Positions 43,766-54,147 of a DNA stretch of 64,000 bases are shown here, in pieces (within the stretch, counting starts at the first letter, position 1; the number at the start of each line of letters is the position of its first letter). The translations under genes were made by a program, and so were the position numbers. Under the pieces are notes generated by a model. It ran no database searches. It was not told the origin of the DNA and worked only from the letters and a program-made list of their open reading frames with translations. Source of the DNA: Hyphomicrobiales bacterium (GTDB taxonomy: Bacteria > Pseudomonadota > Alphaproteobacteria > Rhizobiales > Rhizobiaceae); the NCBI GenBank assembly GCA_900469965.1, contig UBZP01000025.1, forward strand, positions 1-64,000, read 5' to 3'.

Positions 43766-44905
43766 TCAATCCTTCAACACGACGCCGCCGGTCTCGGCGA
43801 AGGAGACCCAGACCTTCTCGTCGTAGCCGATCGGGTTTTCCACCTCGCGCTGCGCATTCAGCATGGAGGTCTTGACGACCTTGCCGCTCGGCAGTCTGAC
43901 GTGGAAGACGGTCATGTCGCCGAGATAGGCGATGTCCCAGATCTCGCCCTCCGACGCGTTGATCGTGGCATCCGCAGGCGCGGTCCGGCTGATCTTGAGC
44001 TTCTCCGGGCGGATGGCGAAACCGGCGCTGGCGCCCATTGCGAGCTGGGTATCCCCCAGCGCGCGCACGGTGAAATCCTCGCCGGCGATCTCGACGCGGC
44101 CGTTGCCGGCGGCCTTGACCTTGCCTTCGAGGATGTTCACGTCGCCGATGAAATCGGCCACGAAACGGGAGTTGGGGGCCTCGTAGATCTCGGCCGGCGT
44201 CGCCACCTGGATGACCTTGCCGTGGCTCATCACCGCGATCCGGTCCGCCATGGTCATCGCCTCCTCCTGGTCGTGCGTGACGACGACGAAGGTCAGGCCG
44301 AGCTCCTGCTGCAGGTCCATCAGTTCGAACTGGGTCTCCTCGCGCAGTTTCTTGTCGAGCGCGCCGAGCGGTTCGTCGAGCAGCAGCACCTTCGGCCGCT
44401 TGGCGAGCGAGCGGGCGAGCGCCACGCGCTGACGCTGGCCGCCGGAGAGCTGTTGCGGCTTGCGCTTGGCGAACTGCTCGAGCTTGACGAGCTTCAGCAT
44501 CTGCTTGACGCGCTCGGCGATCTCGGCCTTCGGCATGCCGTCCTGCCGGAGCCCGAAGCCGATGTTGCTCTCCACCGTCATGTGCGGGAACAGCGCGTAG
44601 GACTGGAACATCATGTTGACCGGCCGCCGGTAGGGCGGGATGCCGGCGATGTCCTGGCCGTCCAGGATGATCTCGCCCGAGGTCGGCCGCTCGAAGCCGG
44701 CCAGCATTCGCAGAAGGGTCGACTTGCCACAGCCGGAGGCGCCCAGGAGGGCGAAGAACTCGCGGTGGTAGATATCGAGTGTCAAATTGTCGACGGCTGT
44801 GAAGTCACCAAACTTCTTCGTGATGTTCCTGAAGGATATGAACGGTTTGGAGTCCGGATCCGCCCATGGCGCGAAGGAGCGGCGGATATTGCCCAGTGAC
44901 TTCAT
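43766..44905 (-). CDS. potG: putrescine ABC transporter ATPase PotG
   Basis: ATPase of the importer, 379 residues. Walker A GASGCGKST near residue 53, signature LSGGQRQRVALARS, Walker B LLLDEPLGALD, switch histidine in VVTHDQEEAM, and a C-terminal TOBE domain from about 290. The ATG at 44905 gives the family length; the in-frame stretch upstream runs antisense-free through the potF-potG gap but lacks a site. It lies after a strong hairpin that follows potF. Confidence 0.94.
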   Translation of the reverse strand: MKSLGNIRRSFAPWADPDSKPFISFRNITKKFGDFTAVDNLTLDIYHREFFALLGASGCGKSTLLRMLAGFERPTSGEIILDGQDIAGIPPYRRPVNMMFQSYALFPHMTVESNIGFGLRQDGMPKAEIAERVKQMLKLVKLEQFAKRKPQQLSGGQRQRVALARSLAKRPKVLLLDEPLGALDKKLREETQFELMDLQQELGLTFVVVTHDQEEAMTMADRIAVMSHGKVIQVATPAEIYEAPNSRFVADFIGDVNILEGKVKAAGNGRVEIAGEDFTVRALGDTQLAMGASAGFAIRPEKLKISRTAPADATINASEGEIWDIAYLGDMTVFHVRLPSGKVVKTSMLNAQREVENPIGYDEKVWVSFAETGGVVLKD

Positions 44906-44942
44906 TGGCTGTCCCCGATTGTCTTTTGGCGCACAACAGCAA

Positions 44943-44968
44943 ATTGCCCGGAAGCGGTTCCGGGCAAT
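44943..44968 (-). other. intercistronic hairpin between potF and potG
   Basis: ATTGCCCGGAA (44943-44953) and TTCCGGGCAAT (44958-44968) form a perfect 11-base stem with a 4-base loop, 15 bases after the potF stop. The tail on the minus strand is only weakly T-rich, so a role in mRNA stability or partial termination is likelier than full termination. Confidence 0.65.
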
Positions 44969-44982
44969 CTGCATTCCTTTTC

Positions 44983-46083
44983 TTACTGGCCGGTGACGAC
45001 CTTGGTCCAGATGCGGGTCACCACCCGCTGCGTCTTCGGATCGTAGGGCAGCTTGGTGTAGAGCTTGGCCATCGTGTCGGCCGACGGATAGATCGCCGGA
45101 TCCTCGAAGACCTCCTTGTCGATCAGCGCCTGCGACGCCTTGTTGCCGTTGGCGTAGAAGATGTAGTTCGAGGCCTTGGCGGCGACTTCGGGCTTCATGA
45201 TGTAGTTGATGAAGGCATGCGCCTCCTCGACATGGGGCGCATCGGCGGGGATCGCCATCATGTCGAACCACATCAGCGCACCGCCGGCGGGAATGGTGTA
45301 GTTGACTTCCACGCCTGCTGCGGCTTCAGCGGCGCGGTCGCGCGCCTGCAGGACGTCGCCGGACCAGCCGAGCGCCAGGCAGATGTCGCCGTTGGCGAGC
45401 GCGTTGATGTATTCGGAGGAGTGGAACTTGCGGATATAGGGCCGGATCGAGGCCAGGAGTTCGCCGGCCTTCTCCAGATCGCCGGAATCCTTGGAGTTCG
45501 GATCGAGGCCGAGGAAGTTGAGCGCGGCGGGGATCACCTCGTCGGCGGTATCGAGCACGTAGATGCCGCATTCGCCGAACTTCTTTGCGATCTCCGGATT
45601 GAAGATCGCGTCCCAGCCGGGAGCCGCGTCGGAGCCGAGGATCTCCTTGGCCTTGGTGACGTTGTAGCCGAGGCCGGTCGTGCCCCACATGTAGTCGATC
45701 GCGTATTCGTTGCCCGGGTCGTAGGCGGCCACGCGCTGGGAGACCTCGTCCCACATGTTGGAGAGGTTCGGCAGCTTCGACTTGTCGAGCTTCTGGAAGA
45801 CGCCGGCCTGGATCTGCCGCTGCAGGAAGTTGCCCGTCGGGACGACGACGTCGTAGCCGGTGCCGCCGGCGAGCAGCTTGGTCTCCAGCGTCTCGTTGGA
45901 ATCGAAGACGTCATAGACGACCTTGATGCCGGTTTCCTTGGTGAAGTCGGCCAGGATCGACTCGTCGATATAGTCTGACCAGTTGTAGACATTCACCACC
46001 TTCTCCTGCGCCTGCGCCTGCACACCGGCAAGGGCGGTCAGGGCTGCGATGGCGGCAGTCGCCACAAGGTTGCGTCTTTTCAT
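44983..46083 (-). CDS. potF: putrescine-binding periplasmic protein PotF
   Basis: Periplasmic polyamine-binding protein, 366 residues. A signal peptide ends near residue 25 (VQAQAQ/EKV). The mature protein begins NVYNWSDYIDESILADFTKE, the PotF/PotD hallmark. GNEYAIDYMWGTTGLGYN and the C-terminal pocket sequences are also conserved. The ATG at 46083 has GGGAG; a TTG one codon earlier is discounted. It is the first gene of potFGHI. The binding site residues for putrescine versus spermidine were not resolved. Confidence 0.93.
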   Translation of the reverse strand: MKRRNLVATAAIAALTALAGVQAQAQEKVVNVYNWSDYIDESILADFTKETGIKVVYDVFDSNETLETKLLAGGTGYDVVVPTGNFLQRQIQAGVFQKLDKSKLPNLSNMWDEVSQRVAAYDPGNEYAIDYMWGTTGLGYNVTKAKEILGSDAAPGWDAIFNPEIAKKFGECGIYVLDTADEVIPAALNFLGLDPNSKDSGDLEKAGELLASIRPYIRKFHSSEYINALANGDICLALGWSGDVLQARDRAAEAAAGVEVNYTIPAGGALMWFDMMAIPADAPHVEEAHAFINYIMKPEVAAKASNYIFYANGNKASQALIDKEVFEDPAIYPSADTMAKLYTKLPYDPKTQRVVTRIWTKVVTGQ

Positions 46084-46258
46084 CAATGGGCTCCCAGTTT
46101 CAAAGTTTAGCCGTTCCCGGAGGCGGTCGATTGCGATTATCGTTCTTTTTCAAGGCGCGACAAGCATCATCTTTTGAAGGGTGCCGCGCATTGGTATCAC
46201 ATTTCCGCCATTCCTATCATATTTGAAATCGCTTTCGCACTGCAAAGCAAGCGGAAAA

Positions 46259-47674
46259 TCACTGGAAGTCAAAAAGAGACAGCCCCGCCACCATCTCGTC
46301 CAGTCCGAGCGGACGCGTGACCGGCGGCTCGGCGCGGGCAAGACAGCCCTGCCGCTCGCACAGGCGGCAGGCGGTACCGACGGCGACGGGCGGCTGCGCC
46401 TGCGCGGCTTCGCCATAGGCCGTCTCGGCAGCCGCGGTGGCATCGCAACCGAGAAGCAGCGCCGTACGCCGCACCCGCTCGCCGAAAGCCGCACCGGGGC
46501 CGTCGATGGTGCGCGATACGGTGAGAAAGGCAGCACCGTCCGGCATCTCGACCCGCTCGCACAGGACCTGCCCGGGCTGGGCGAACGCCGCGTGCACGTT
46601 GAGCTTCGGACAGCCGCCGCCGAAGCGGGCCTGCGGGAAGCCCTGCGCGCCGGCCCGGCGCAGGCGGTGGCCGGCGACATCCACCTCGAGCGCGAAGAAG
46701 GGAGGCGCCGCCTGCCCCGGGCGCTGCAGCATGGTCAGCCGGATCGCCGCCTGTTCGAAGGAGACGGCAAAGCGGGTGCGCAGCAGGTCGACATCGAAGC
46801 GCGCACGCTGGGCGGCGGACAGGAAGGCGTCATAGGGCATCATCAGCGCATGCGCCGCATAGCGGGCGAGCTCGAAGCGGGCGATGCGGCGCGCCTCGTT
46901 TGCCGAGAGCGCGAGCCGGTCGAGCTCGGCTGCGATCTCCTCCCGCAGCGCCAGCTGCACCGCCTCCATGGCGATCTCGCGCAACTGGTCGTGCGCCGAC
47001 AGGCGCTCCGACAGGAACAGCCGCATCGAATGACGGTCGAAGCGGCGGCGCAACGTCGGCATGGCATGGACCGGCAGCAGGCGCACCACCACCCCGTGCT
47101 CCTTCTTCAGCCAGGTCTTCAGGGCGCCCGTGAGATCGTCGCCCGGGGCAAGCGCGGCATGGAAGGCCTCGGCGGCAGCCTCGATCGCCTCGAAATGGTT
47201 GGGCCGCGGCTCGAGCTTCTCGCGCACCTCGTCGATCGGCAGGCGCGCACCGGCCAGCGACGTCGCCCGACCCTCGCGCGCCAGCAGCTCGGAGAGGTCG
47301 GAAAGGCGCGCGGCCTGTTCGCGGTAGGCGCGATAGAGCTTGACGATCCCGCCGGCGACATTGGGCGCGGCATCCGCCACCTCGACCAGTTCCAGGTCGC
47401 CCGGCAATTCGCCCGAAAGCAGGGGATCGGCGAACACCTCCTTCAACTGGGCGACGCTGCCGCCGGCCTCGCCCTGCAGGTCCTCCATGTCGACCTTGTA
47501 GACGGAAGCGAGCCGCAGGAGCAGCTGCACCGTCAGCGGGCGCTGGTTGCGCTCGATCAGGTTGAGGTAGGAAGGCGAGATCGACAGCGCCTCGGCCATC
47601 GCGGTCTGGGTCAGGCCGAGACCGTTGCGAATGCGGCGGACCCTGGGGCCGGCGAAGATCTTGTTCTCAACCAC
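46259..47674 (-). CDS. RamB/PccR-like regulator with XRE and IrrE-type domains
   Basis: A 471-residue regulator of the short-chain fatty-acyl-CoA regulator family. An XRE helix-turn-helix is at about 10-65 (GLTQTAMAEALSISPSYLNL). An IrrE/ImmA-like segment at about 150-290 has a degenerate metal site (the usual HExxH reads ARYAAHALMM). A C-terminal domain has four cysteines, two in CRLCERQGCL. It starts with GTG with AAGGA upstream. It is divergent from the isocitrate lyase gene, as RamB-type regulators of acetate and propionate use often are. The effector is probably an acyl-CoA. Confidence 0.88.
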   Translation of the reverse strand: MVENKIFAGPRVRRIRNGLGLTQTAMAEALSISPSYLNLIERNQRPLTVQLLLRLASVYKVDMEDLQGEAGGSVAQLKEVFADPLLSGELPGDLELVEVADAAPNVAGGIVKLYRAYREQAARLSDLSELLAREGRATSLAGARLPIDEVREKLEPRPNHFEAIEAAAEAFHAALAPGDDLTGALKTWLKKEHGVVVRLLPVHAMPTLRRRFDRHSMRLFLSERLSAHDQLREIAMEAVQLALREEIAAELDRLALSANEARRIARFELARYAAHALMMPYDAFLSAAQRARFDVDLLRTRFAVSFEQAAIRLTMLQRPGQAAPPFFALEVDVAGHRLRRAGAQGFPQARFGGGCPKLNVHAAFAQPGQVLCERVEMPDGAAFLTVSRTIDGPGAAFGERVRRTALLLGCDATAAAETAYGEAAQAQPPVAVGTACRLCERQGCLARAEPPVTRPLGLDEMVAGLSLFDFQ

Positions 47675-47719
47675 CTGTCAATCCTTTGACACCAGTCTGG
47701 CACGTCGCGTCGAACGGTG

Positions 47720-47736
47720 AATTTACATAATTTACA
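47720..47736. promoter_or_regulatory. tandem AATTTACA repeat, candidate operator for the RamB-like regulator
   Basis: AATTTACA occurs at 47720-47727 and 47729-47736, nine bases apart, and continues into AATTAACC. A third copy in reverse (TGTAAAT, 47829-47835) lies nearer aceA. TTTACA/TTTGCAAA-like sites are known for RamB and PccR. Confidence 0.5.
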
Positions 47737-47913
47737 AATTAACCGCATGCTCTTGTCAAGCACCTCACAGCATAACCCGTTTCCGGCGCTCAGCTAATCG
47801 AAAACTGTCGCGATCCCCCGCACTGCAATGTAAATATTCCGACATGACCACCGCGGGGCACGCGATCATCGCAGCGCTGCCGCCTTTGACATACCAGACG
47901 GAGGAGTGCATTC

Positions 47914-49203
<1,290 letters not shown>

Positions 49204-49318
49204 CCTTCGCGCATCGGGCAGAGGCCACCCACGGCAGCCCTCCCCCCGGCAGGCGGGGAGAGGGGACATGGCCCGAAAGGGCAAAAGCTTCAAGAACCCC
49301 GCAAAGAGGAGAAATGCC

Positions 49319-49558
49319 ATGACAGTCCAGACCCGCGTCAAGGAAAGAGCCGAGGAACAGTCGTCGGCGATGTCGCCCGACCAGCAGGCGATGATCCGCA
49401 TGCTCGCGAACGACCTGCACCGCCTCAACCATGCCGTCATGAAGGCGGTCGAGGCCGGCGTGTCGGTCGAACTCGTCCGCTCCGCGCGCCACCATGGCGG
49501 CGACGGGAACTGGGGCGATCTGCTGATCCCGGTGATCGTCACCCAGGGCCGGGTCTAG
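49319..49558 (+). CDS. small conserved-looking protein downstream of aceA
   Basis: A 79-residue soluble protein with a strong ribosome site (AGAGGAG). The first 40 residues are charged and helical (RVKERAEEQSS, then QQAMIRMLANDLHRLNHAVMKAVEAG). A His/Gly/Asp patch (ARHHGGDGNWGD) and a hydrophobic C-terminal strand follow. No domain is recognised. It lies in the same direction as aceA but a palindromic GC-rich stretch separates them, so shared transcription is uncertain. Confidence 0.65.
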   Translation: MTVQTRVKERAEEQSSAMSPDQQAMIRMLANDLHRLNHAVMKAVEAGVSVELVRSARHHGGDGNWGDLLIPVIVTQGRV

Positions 49559-49761
49559 AGCAAGCCAGCAGGTGCCGGGTGTCCGCCAGCGGCACCTGTC
49601 GGCGCGGGGGCCGGTGGAAACACCGGCCCTTCCGGCATGCGGTGCAGGCCGGATTTCCTCCTTTCCGCCCCGCAACCCTTCGATAATGCGGGCAACTATT
49701 GCACTTTCCGATTGCGCAATGCGTTAGTTCGCACTTAAATGCGGTTGTGCCATGGAGTGGG

Positions 49762-50871
49762 GTGCTCGCGGTGCAAAATGCAATTGCCGGTCGATTGGAA
49801 CTGACGGATCTGGTCTACGGAAGCCTGTTCGGCGAATGCAGCTGGCAGCACTTCATGGACCGGCTCGCAACGACGCTCCCGAACGGCAAGTCGGCGTTTC
49901 ACTACCAGGACCTGACCTCGTCGCTCGCACAGGTCGGCCTCGTCTCCGGGTTCGGCGAGGATGAAATCGAGCAGTTCCACAATCACTACGCCGCCGTGAA
50001 CCCCTGGGTGCCGCGCACGATGCTGGTCCCCGTCGGCCGGGGCATTGCGGGAGACAGCATCTTCCCGCGCGCGGAACTGGCGAAGACGGAATTCTACAAC
50101 GACTGGCTCAAGCGGCAGACCGGATGCGAGACGAGTATCGGCGCGACGATCCTGCGGGATTCGACCCGGACCTTCATCCTCTCCACCTGCACCTCGTCGA
50201 CCGACCCGGAGTTCAACCACCGGGCGGCCGACCTCTACACCCAGCTTTCGCCCCATCTCCGGCGGGCCGTCGACTTCATCCGCCGGGGCGAGCTCGTGAC
50301 CGGCGAGCGACGGACCGGCCAGGCACTCTTCGATGCGATCGGCGCCGGCCTGATCCATGTCTCCGAAACGGGCGACGTCCGGTCCATGAACGACCGCGCG
50401 CGGGAGATGCTGGAGGCCGGCGCGCCGGTCCGGTTCAGGGCGAACGGCCGCATCGCGATCACCGATCCGAGGGCGGCGGAGACGCTGCGGTTCCTGGCGT
50501 CACGGCACGGCGTGCAGGTCGAGCCCTATGTGGCGGTCGTCAGGGCCGCCGACGGCGCCTCCCACCGGCTGACGCTGGTTCGCCTCAAGTCCGACCGTTT
50601 CGTCGAGTTCCTGAACGGCCCCACCGTGGCGATCGTCATCGAGCCGATCGCGGTCTCCGGCGAGATGCGCGGCGTGCGCCTCCAGGAGGATTACAGGCTG
50701 ACGCCGAAGGAGGTCCGGATCGCCGAGGCGATCGCGGCCGGCCTGTCGCTGCGCGAGATCGCCGACAGCGACGGCGTCAGCTATGAGACCGTGCGTTCGC
50801 ATGTGAAGAACATCTACGGCAAGATGGAGGTCAGTTCGCAGGCCTCGCTGGTCGCGCGCCTGCTGCGGTGA
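49762..50871 (+). CDS. LuxR-family regulator with long N-terminal domain
   Basis: A 369-residue regulator. The last about 60 residues are a LuxR-type helix-turn-helix (LTPKEVRIAEAIAAGLSLRE, then VSYETVRSHVKNIYGKM). The N-terminal 290 residues have no phosphorylation site of the receiver type. They read as two PAS/GAF-like alpha-beta segments (about 20-150 and 190-280). The start is uncertain: GTG at 49762 with GGAG is preferred, GTG at 49771 and TTG at 49699 are alternatives. Neighbours give no clue to the signal or targets. Confidence 0.78.
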   Translation: MLAVQNAIAGRLELTDLVYGSLFGECSWQHFMDRLATTLPNGKSAFHYQDLTSSLAQVGLVSGFGEDEIEQFHNHYAAVNPWVPRTMLVPVGRGIAGDSIFPRAELAKTEFYNDWLKRQTGCETSIGATILRDSTRTFILSTCTSSTDPEFNHRAADLYTQLSPHLRRAVDFIRRGELVTGERRTGQALFDAIGAGLIHVSETGDVRSMNDRAREMLEAGAPVRFRANGRIAITDPRAAETLRFLASRHGVQVEPYVAVVRAADGASHRLTLVRLKSDRFVEFLNGPTVAIVIEPIAVSGEMRGVRLQEDYRLTPKEVRIAEAIAAGLSLREIADSDGVSYETVRSHVKNIYGKMEVSSQASLVARLLR

Positions 50872-50899
50872 CGGCGGCAGCGGATCCGCATCCGCCCCG

Positions 50900-51772
50900 T
50901 CACGCCGTCCGGCTCGGCCGCTTTCCGGCAAACAGGTCGCCGTGCCTGCGCATCAGGCGGAACAGGCGCTCGCCGACCGTGCGGATGTCGCGCCGATGCC
51001 GGTCCTCGCCGTTGGTGACGATCCATTGCGGATGCCGCAGCGCCCTGATCTCCTCATCCGCCCGCTCCAGCCCCGGGTCGAGATCGCCGACGAAGCAGGG
51101 CAGCACCGCCTGTCCCGCGCCTGCCCTCGCCAGGTCCAGCAGCGAACGGGGACGGCTGACGACGATCGCGACCTGTGCGGCGGCATGCTCGTGCGGCCAG
51201 CGCAGATAGGGCGAGATCGCGTCCTCCTGCGACACCGCCAGCCACGCCGGACGCGTGCCGGACGCATTGCGGCGGCGATAGGCGGCATAGGCGACTTCGC
51301 CCGCGCGCCGGCTGACGAGATGGGCTTCCTCCGGCGCGAAGGCGCGTATGCCGACATCGCTCTCACGGTGCGCGAGTGCAGCGCGCCGCTCGGTGATGGA
51401 CATGTCGAGGCGGAAGTCGTCGGCCTCGGTGCGGATGGCGTCGATGTTCTCGCAGACGAGCCACGCGTTCCAGGTCCCGAGCATGAGGCGCACGACCGAT
51501 TGTCCTTCGCCATGCCGCCGCCAGGCATCGACGCCGCGGGCGGCCGCCTCCATCGCCTTCACCTGCTCGAGCAGTGCGGCGCCGTCCTGGGTCAGGCTGT
51601 AGCCGGTCTGGCTGCGCAGGAAGAGCGTCCGGCCGAGCGCCTGTTCGAGATCGAGCACGCGACGGCCGATCGTCGCCGGGCTCGATCCTTCCGCCCGGGC
51701 CGCACCCGTCAGGCCGCCATTGCGGGCGACCGCTGCGAAGATCTGATAGGCATCCCATCCCACGTTTTTCAT
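50900..51772 (-). CDS. LysR-family regulator
   Basis: A 290-residue regulator with helix-turn-helix at about 5-65 (AVARNGGLTGAARAEGSSPA, then TIGRRVLDLEQALG) and a LysR substrate-binding domain. The GSSPATIGRRV recognition helix is shared by a subgroup that acts on single-target operons. It converges with the luxR-type gene at 49762; both stops lie within 30 bases. Upstream, in the opposite direction, is only a possible 52-residue frame. Target unknown. Confidence 0.85.
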   Translation of the reverse strand: MKNVGWDAYQIFAAVARNGGLTGAARAEGSSPATIGRRVLDLEQALGRTLFLRSQTGYSLTQDGAALLEQVKAMEAAARGVDAWRRHGEGQSVVRLMLGTWNAWLVCENIDAIRTEADDFRLDMSITERRAALAHRESDVGIRAFAPEEAHLVSRRAGEVAYAAYRRRNASGTRPAWLAVSQEDAISPYLRWPHEHAAAQVAIVVSRPRSLLDLARAGAGQAVLPCFVGDLDPGLERADEEIRALRHPQWIVTNGEDRHRRDIRTVGERLFRLMRRHGDLFAGKRPSRTA

Positions 51773-51941
51773 AATTGAAAAACATAGGCGAATTCCTTGC
51801 CTTTGTCAGTCGAACTTTCGAGGACATGATCCGGCTGTCCTCTTTGGCTGCCGTGGGCGGCCGGGACGCTTCACCGAAGGTCACGACCAGCGCAGGGCCG
51901 ATCCCGCCCCGCGGGAGACCTCTTTGCCCGGAGACTTGCAA

Positions 51942-52100
51942 ATGCACGACATGATGGGAATGGCGATCCTCTTCGATGCGATCTCGAAGCAGCCGCACGG
52001 CCGGCACGGCGGGTGCAGGAGACGCCCCGCCCGGCACCGATTTCGGACACTCTGGCGCGCCGTCACCGACGCATTCCGGCGGCGCGCCGGGCGTTGCTGA
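51942..52100 (+). CDS. possible 52-residue basic protein
   Basis: A short frame with a good GGAG site 8 bases before the ATG. The first part is Met-rich (MHDMMGMAILFDAIS), the second very Arg-rich (for example RFRTLWRAVTDAFRRR). It occupies most of the 393-base gap between the LysR gene and the first chemoreceptor gene. The basic Trp/Arg helix recalls small DUF1127-type proteins but there is no real match. It may be non-coding. Confidence 0.3.
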   Translation: MHDMMGMAILFDAISKQPHGRHGGCRRRPARHRFRTLWRAVTDAFRRRAGRC

Positions 52101-52111
52101 CAGACAAGGAA

Positions 52112-52135
52112 AAGCCCGGCGGGATGGCCGGGCTT
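52112..52135 (-). terminator. terminator of the first chemoreceptor gene
   Basis: AAGCCCGGC (52112-52120) pairs perfectly with GCCGGGCTT (52127-52135). On the minus strand it ends in TTTTCC. It lies 30 bases past the stop. Confidence 0.82.
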
Positions 52136-52165
52136 CTCGATCGCGGTGGCGGCTTCAGCTTGCGG

Positions 52166-54001
52166 TCAGGCTGCCTGGCGCAGGCGCTCGCCGCCCGTCC
52201 CGAGGCGGAAGCGGTCGACCAGCGCCATCAGCGCATCGGCCTCGGCGGCGAGCTGACGGCTCGCCTCCGTCGTCTGCTCGACCATCGAGGCGTTCTGCTG
52301 GGTCATCTGGTCCATCTGGTTGACGGAGGTGTTGACCTCCTGCAGCGCCGCCGACTGGTCGCGGCTTGCCGTTGCGATCGTTTCGACATGCTGGCTCATG
52401 GCGGCGACCTGGGCGCTGATGGTGGCCAGCACCGCCCCCGTCTCCTGGACGAGCCGCGAGCCGGCGCCGACTTCCTGCGTCGACTTCTCGATCAGCGACT
52501 TGATCTCGCGGGCGGCGTCGGCGGAACGTTGCGCCAGTTCGCGAACCTCCTGTGCAACGACCGCGAAGCCCTTGCCGGCCTCGCCTGCCCGCGCGGCCTC
52601 GATGCCGGCATTCAGCGCCAGGAGATTGGTCTGGAAGGCGATGTCGTCGATCACCTCGATGATCTGCTCGATCTGCCGCGAGGCGTCCTCGATCCGTCCC
52701 ATCGCCGAAATGGCGTTGCTGACGACGGTGCTGGAATTGTCGGCGCTCGTCCTGGTCTCACCGGCCTTCTGGTTGGCTTCCTGCGCCCGCTCCGCAGAGG
52801 AGCGGACGGTCACGGTGATTTCCTCGACCGCGGCGGCCGTCTCCTCGAGGGAAGCGGCCTGGGCTTCGGTCCGCCGGGACAGCGCGTCGGCCGACTGGAG
52901 CATCTCGCCGCCGCTGCGCTGGATCGACTGCGCATTCGCGCGGATCTGCAGAAGCGTGTCCTGCAGCCGGACGAGCGAGGTGTTGAAATCCCGGCGCAGG
53001 TCGTCGAGCCTGCCGCCGAACGGCGTGTCGATCTGCTGCGACAGGTCTCCCTGCGCCAGGCGGCCGAGCCCCTGGGCGAGCGCATCGACGGCGAAGGCGA
53101 TCTGTCGATCCGTTTCCTGCTTTTCACTGTCGGACTGCGCCCGCTCGCGGGCGGCTTCCTGCTGGTGCGCGGAGGCTTCGCGCTCGACGGCGATCTTGCG
53201 CAGGGCATTGTCGCGGAACACCTCCAGCGCGCGGCCGATCTGTCCGAACTCGTTGGCGCGGTCGCGACAGGGCACCTCCGCCTCCAGACGACCGTCGGCG
53301 ATGTCGCGAACGGCTGCGATCAGCGACTTCAGCGGGCGGACCGAGAAGCGGACGGCGACATAGGACAACGTGCCGAAGATCGCGAGCGCGACCAGGCCTG
53401 CGATCACGGCCATGATCTGCAGTTCGTGGATCTTGGCGAAATAGACCTCCATCGGGATGCCGATGAACAGCAGGCCGACATTGGCGCCGGCCGCGCTCTT
53501 GATCGGGAAATAGCCGGTCATGAACTGGCGGCCGAAGAGCTCGGCCGGGCCGTAGAACGCCTCGCCCTTGGCCAGGACGGCCTGGGCGGGATGGTCGGCG
53601 GCCAGCTTGGTGCCGACGGCGCGGCTGCCGTCCTCCTTCTTCACGTTGGTGGAGACGCGGACATAGTCCGACTCTTCCTTGCGGAAGATGGTGGCGACGC
53701 CCGCGATCGACTGGGCGGTGCGATCGACCAGGGCATGGTCGGTGAAATCGGGAACCTGTTCGGCGCTCACCGCGACGAGCCGGTTGTCCTTCACGTCGAT
53801 CTGCGAGCCGTCCATCACGCCGGCGTAGAGAACCGCCATGCTGCGGCTGGCGTCACGGGCATTGTTGCCGGCCTCCTGCAGCACGTACTGGCGCAGGTTG
53901 TAGTGCATGACACCAACGATCACGGCACCGCTCAAAAATATCAGGGCGATCGTCATCGCCACGTACTGGGCGGCAATTGAGGTCTTGAGCATGCGAAACA
54001 T
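52166..54001 (-). CDS. methyl-accepting chemotaxis protein with Cache-type sensor
   Basis: A 611-residue chemoreceptor. Membrane helix 1 is at about 11-33, a periplasmic single Cache-like domain (about 35-188) contains [21 protein letters not shown], helix 2 at about 192-213, then a HAMP region and the signalling domain. The hairpin tip has [20 protein letters not shown]. No CheR-binding pentapeptide ends the protein. AGGAG precedes the ATG. It lies in tandem with a second chemoreceptor whose signalling half is very similar, which suggests a duplication. Ligand unknown. Confidence 0.93.
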   Translation of the reverse strand: MFRMLKTSIAAQYVAMTIALIFLSGAVIVGVMHYNLRQYVLQEAGNNARDASRSMAVLYAGVMDGSQIDVKDNRLVAVSAEQVPDFTDHALVDRTAQSIAGVATIFRKEESDYVRVSTNVKKEDGSRAVGTKLAADHPAQAVLAKGEAFYGPAELFGRQFMTGYFPIKSAAGANVGLLFIGIPMEVYFAKIHELQIMAVIAGLVALAIFGTLSYVAVRFSVRPLKSLIAAVRDIADGRLEAEVPCRDRANEFGQIGRALEVFRDNALRKIAVEREASAHQQEAARERAQSDSEKQETDRQIAFAVDALAQGLGRLAQGDLSQQIDTPFGGRLDDLRRDFNTSLVRLQDTLLQIRANAQSIQRSGGEMLQSADALSRRTEAQAASLEETAAAVEEITVTVRSSAERAQEANQKAGETRTSADNSSTVVSNAISAMGRIEDASRQIEQIIEVIDDIAFQTNLLALNAGIEAARAGEAGKGFAVVAQEVRELAQRSADAAREIKSLIEKSTQEVGAGSRLVQETGAVLATISAQVAAMSQHVETIATASRDQSAALQEVNTSVNQMDQMTQQNASMVEQTTEASRQLAAEADALMALVDRFRLGTGGERLRQAA

Positions 54002-54106
54002 TGACGTCTCCTATATTTCAGGAAGCCAGTTTAGAATTGACTTGATAATAAAATCTGAAATTTAGGCGAATTGTCTGATAAATCGCAATTTTTGTCGTTC
54101 AAATGA

Positions 54107-54131
54107 GCCGGCCCGGCGAACCGGGCCCGGC
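54107..54131 (-). terminator. terminator of the second chemoreceptor gene
   Basis: GCCGGCCCGG (54107-54116) pairs with CCGGG-C-CCGGC (54121-54131) with one bulged base. On the minus strand the loop is a TTCG tetraloop and the tail is TCATTTG. Confidence 0.5.
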
Positions 54132-54147
54132 ATGCGTTCTCGCTCCC

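Noticed and set aside
44906-45271. N-terminal extension of PotG into the potF coding region
   Set aside because: The in-frame stretch lies in another frame of potF, and the ATG at 44905 gives a normal-length ATPase.
49231-49258. GC-rich palindrome after aceA (CTCCCC...GGGGAG) as a repetitive element
   Set aside because: A single imperfect copy is visible in the window; without other copies it cannot be called a repeat family. It may be a terminator remnant.
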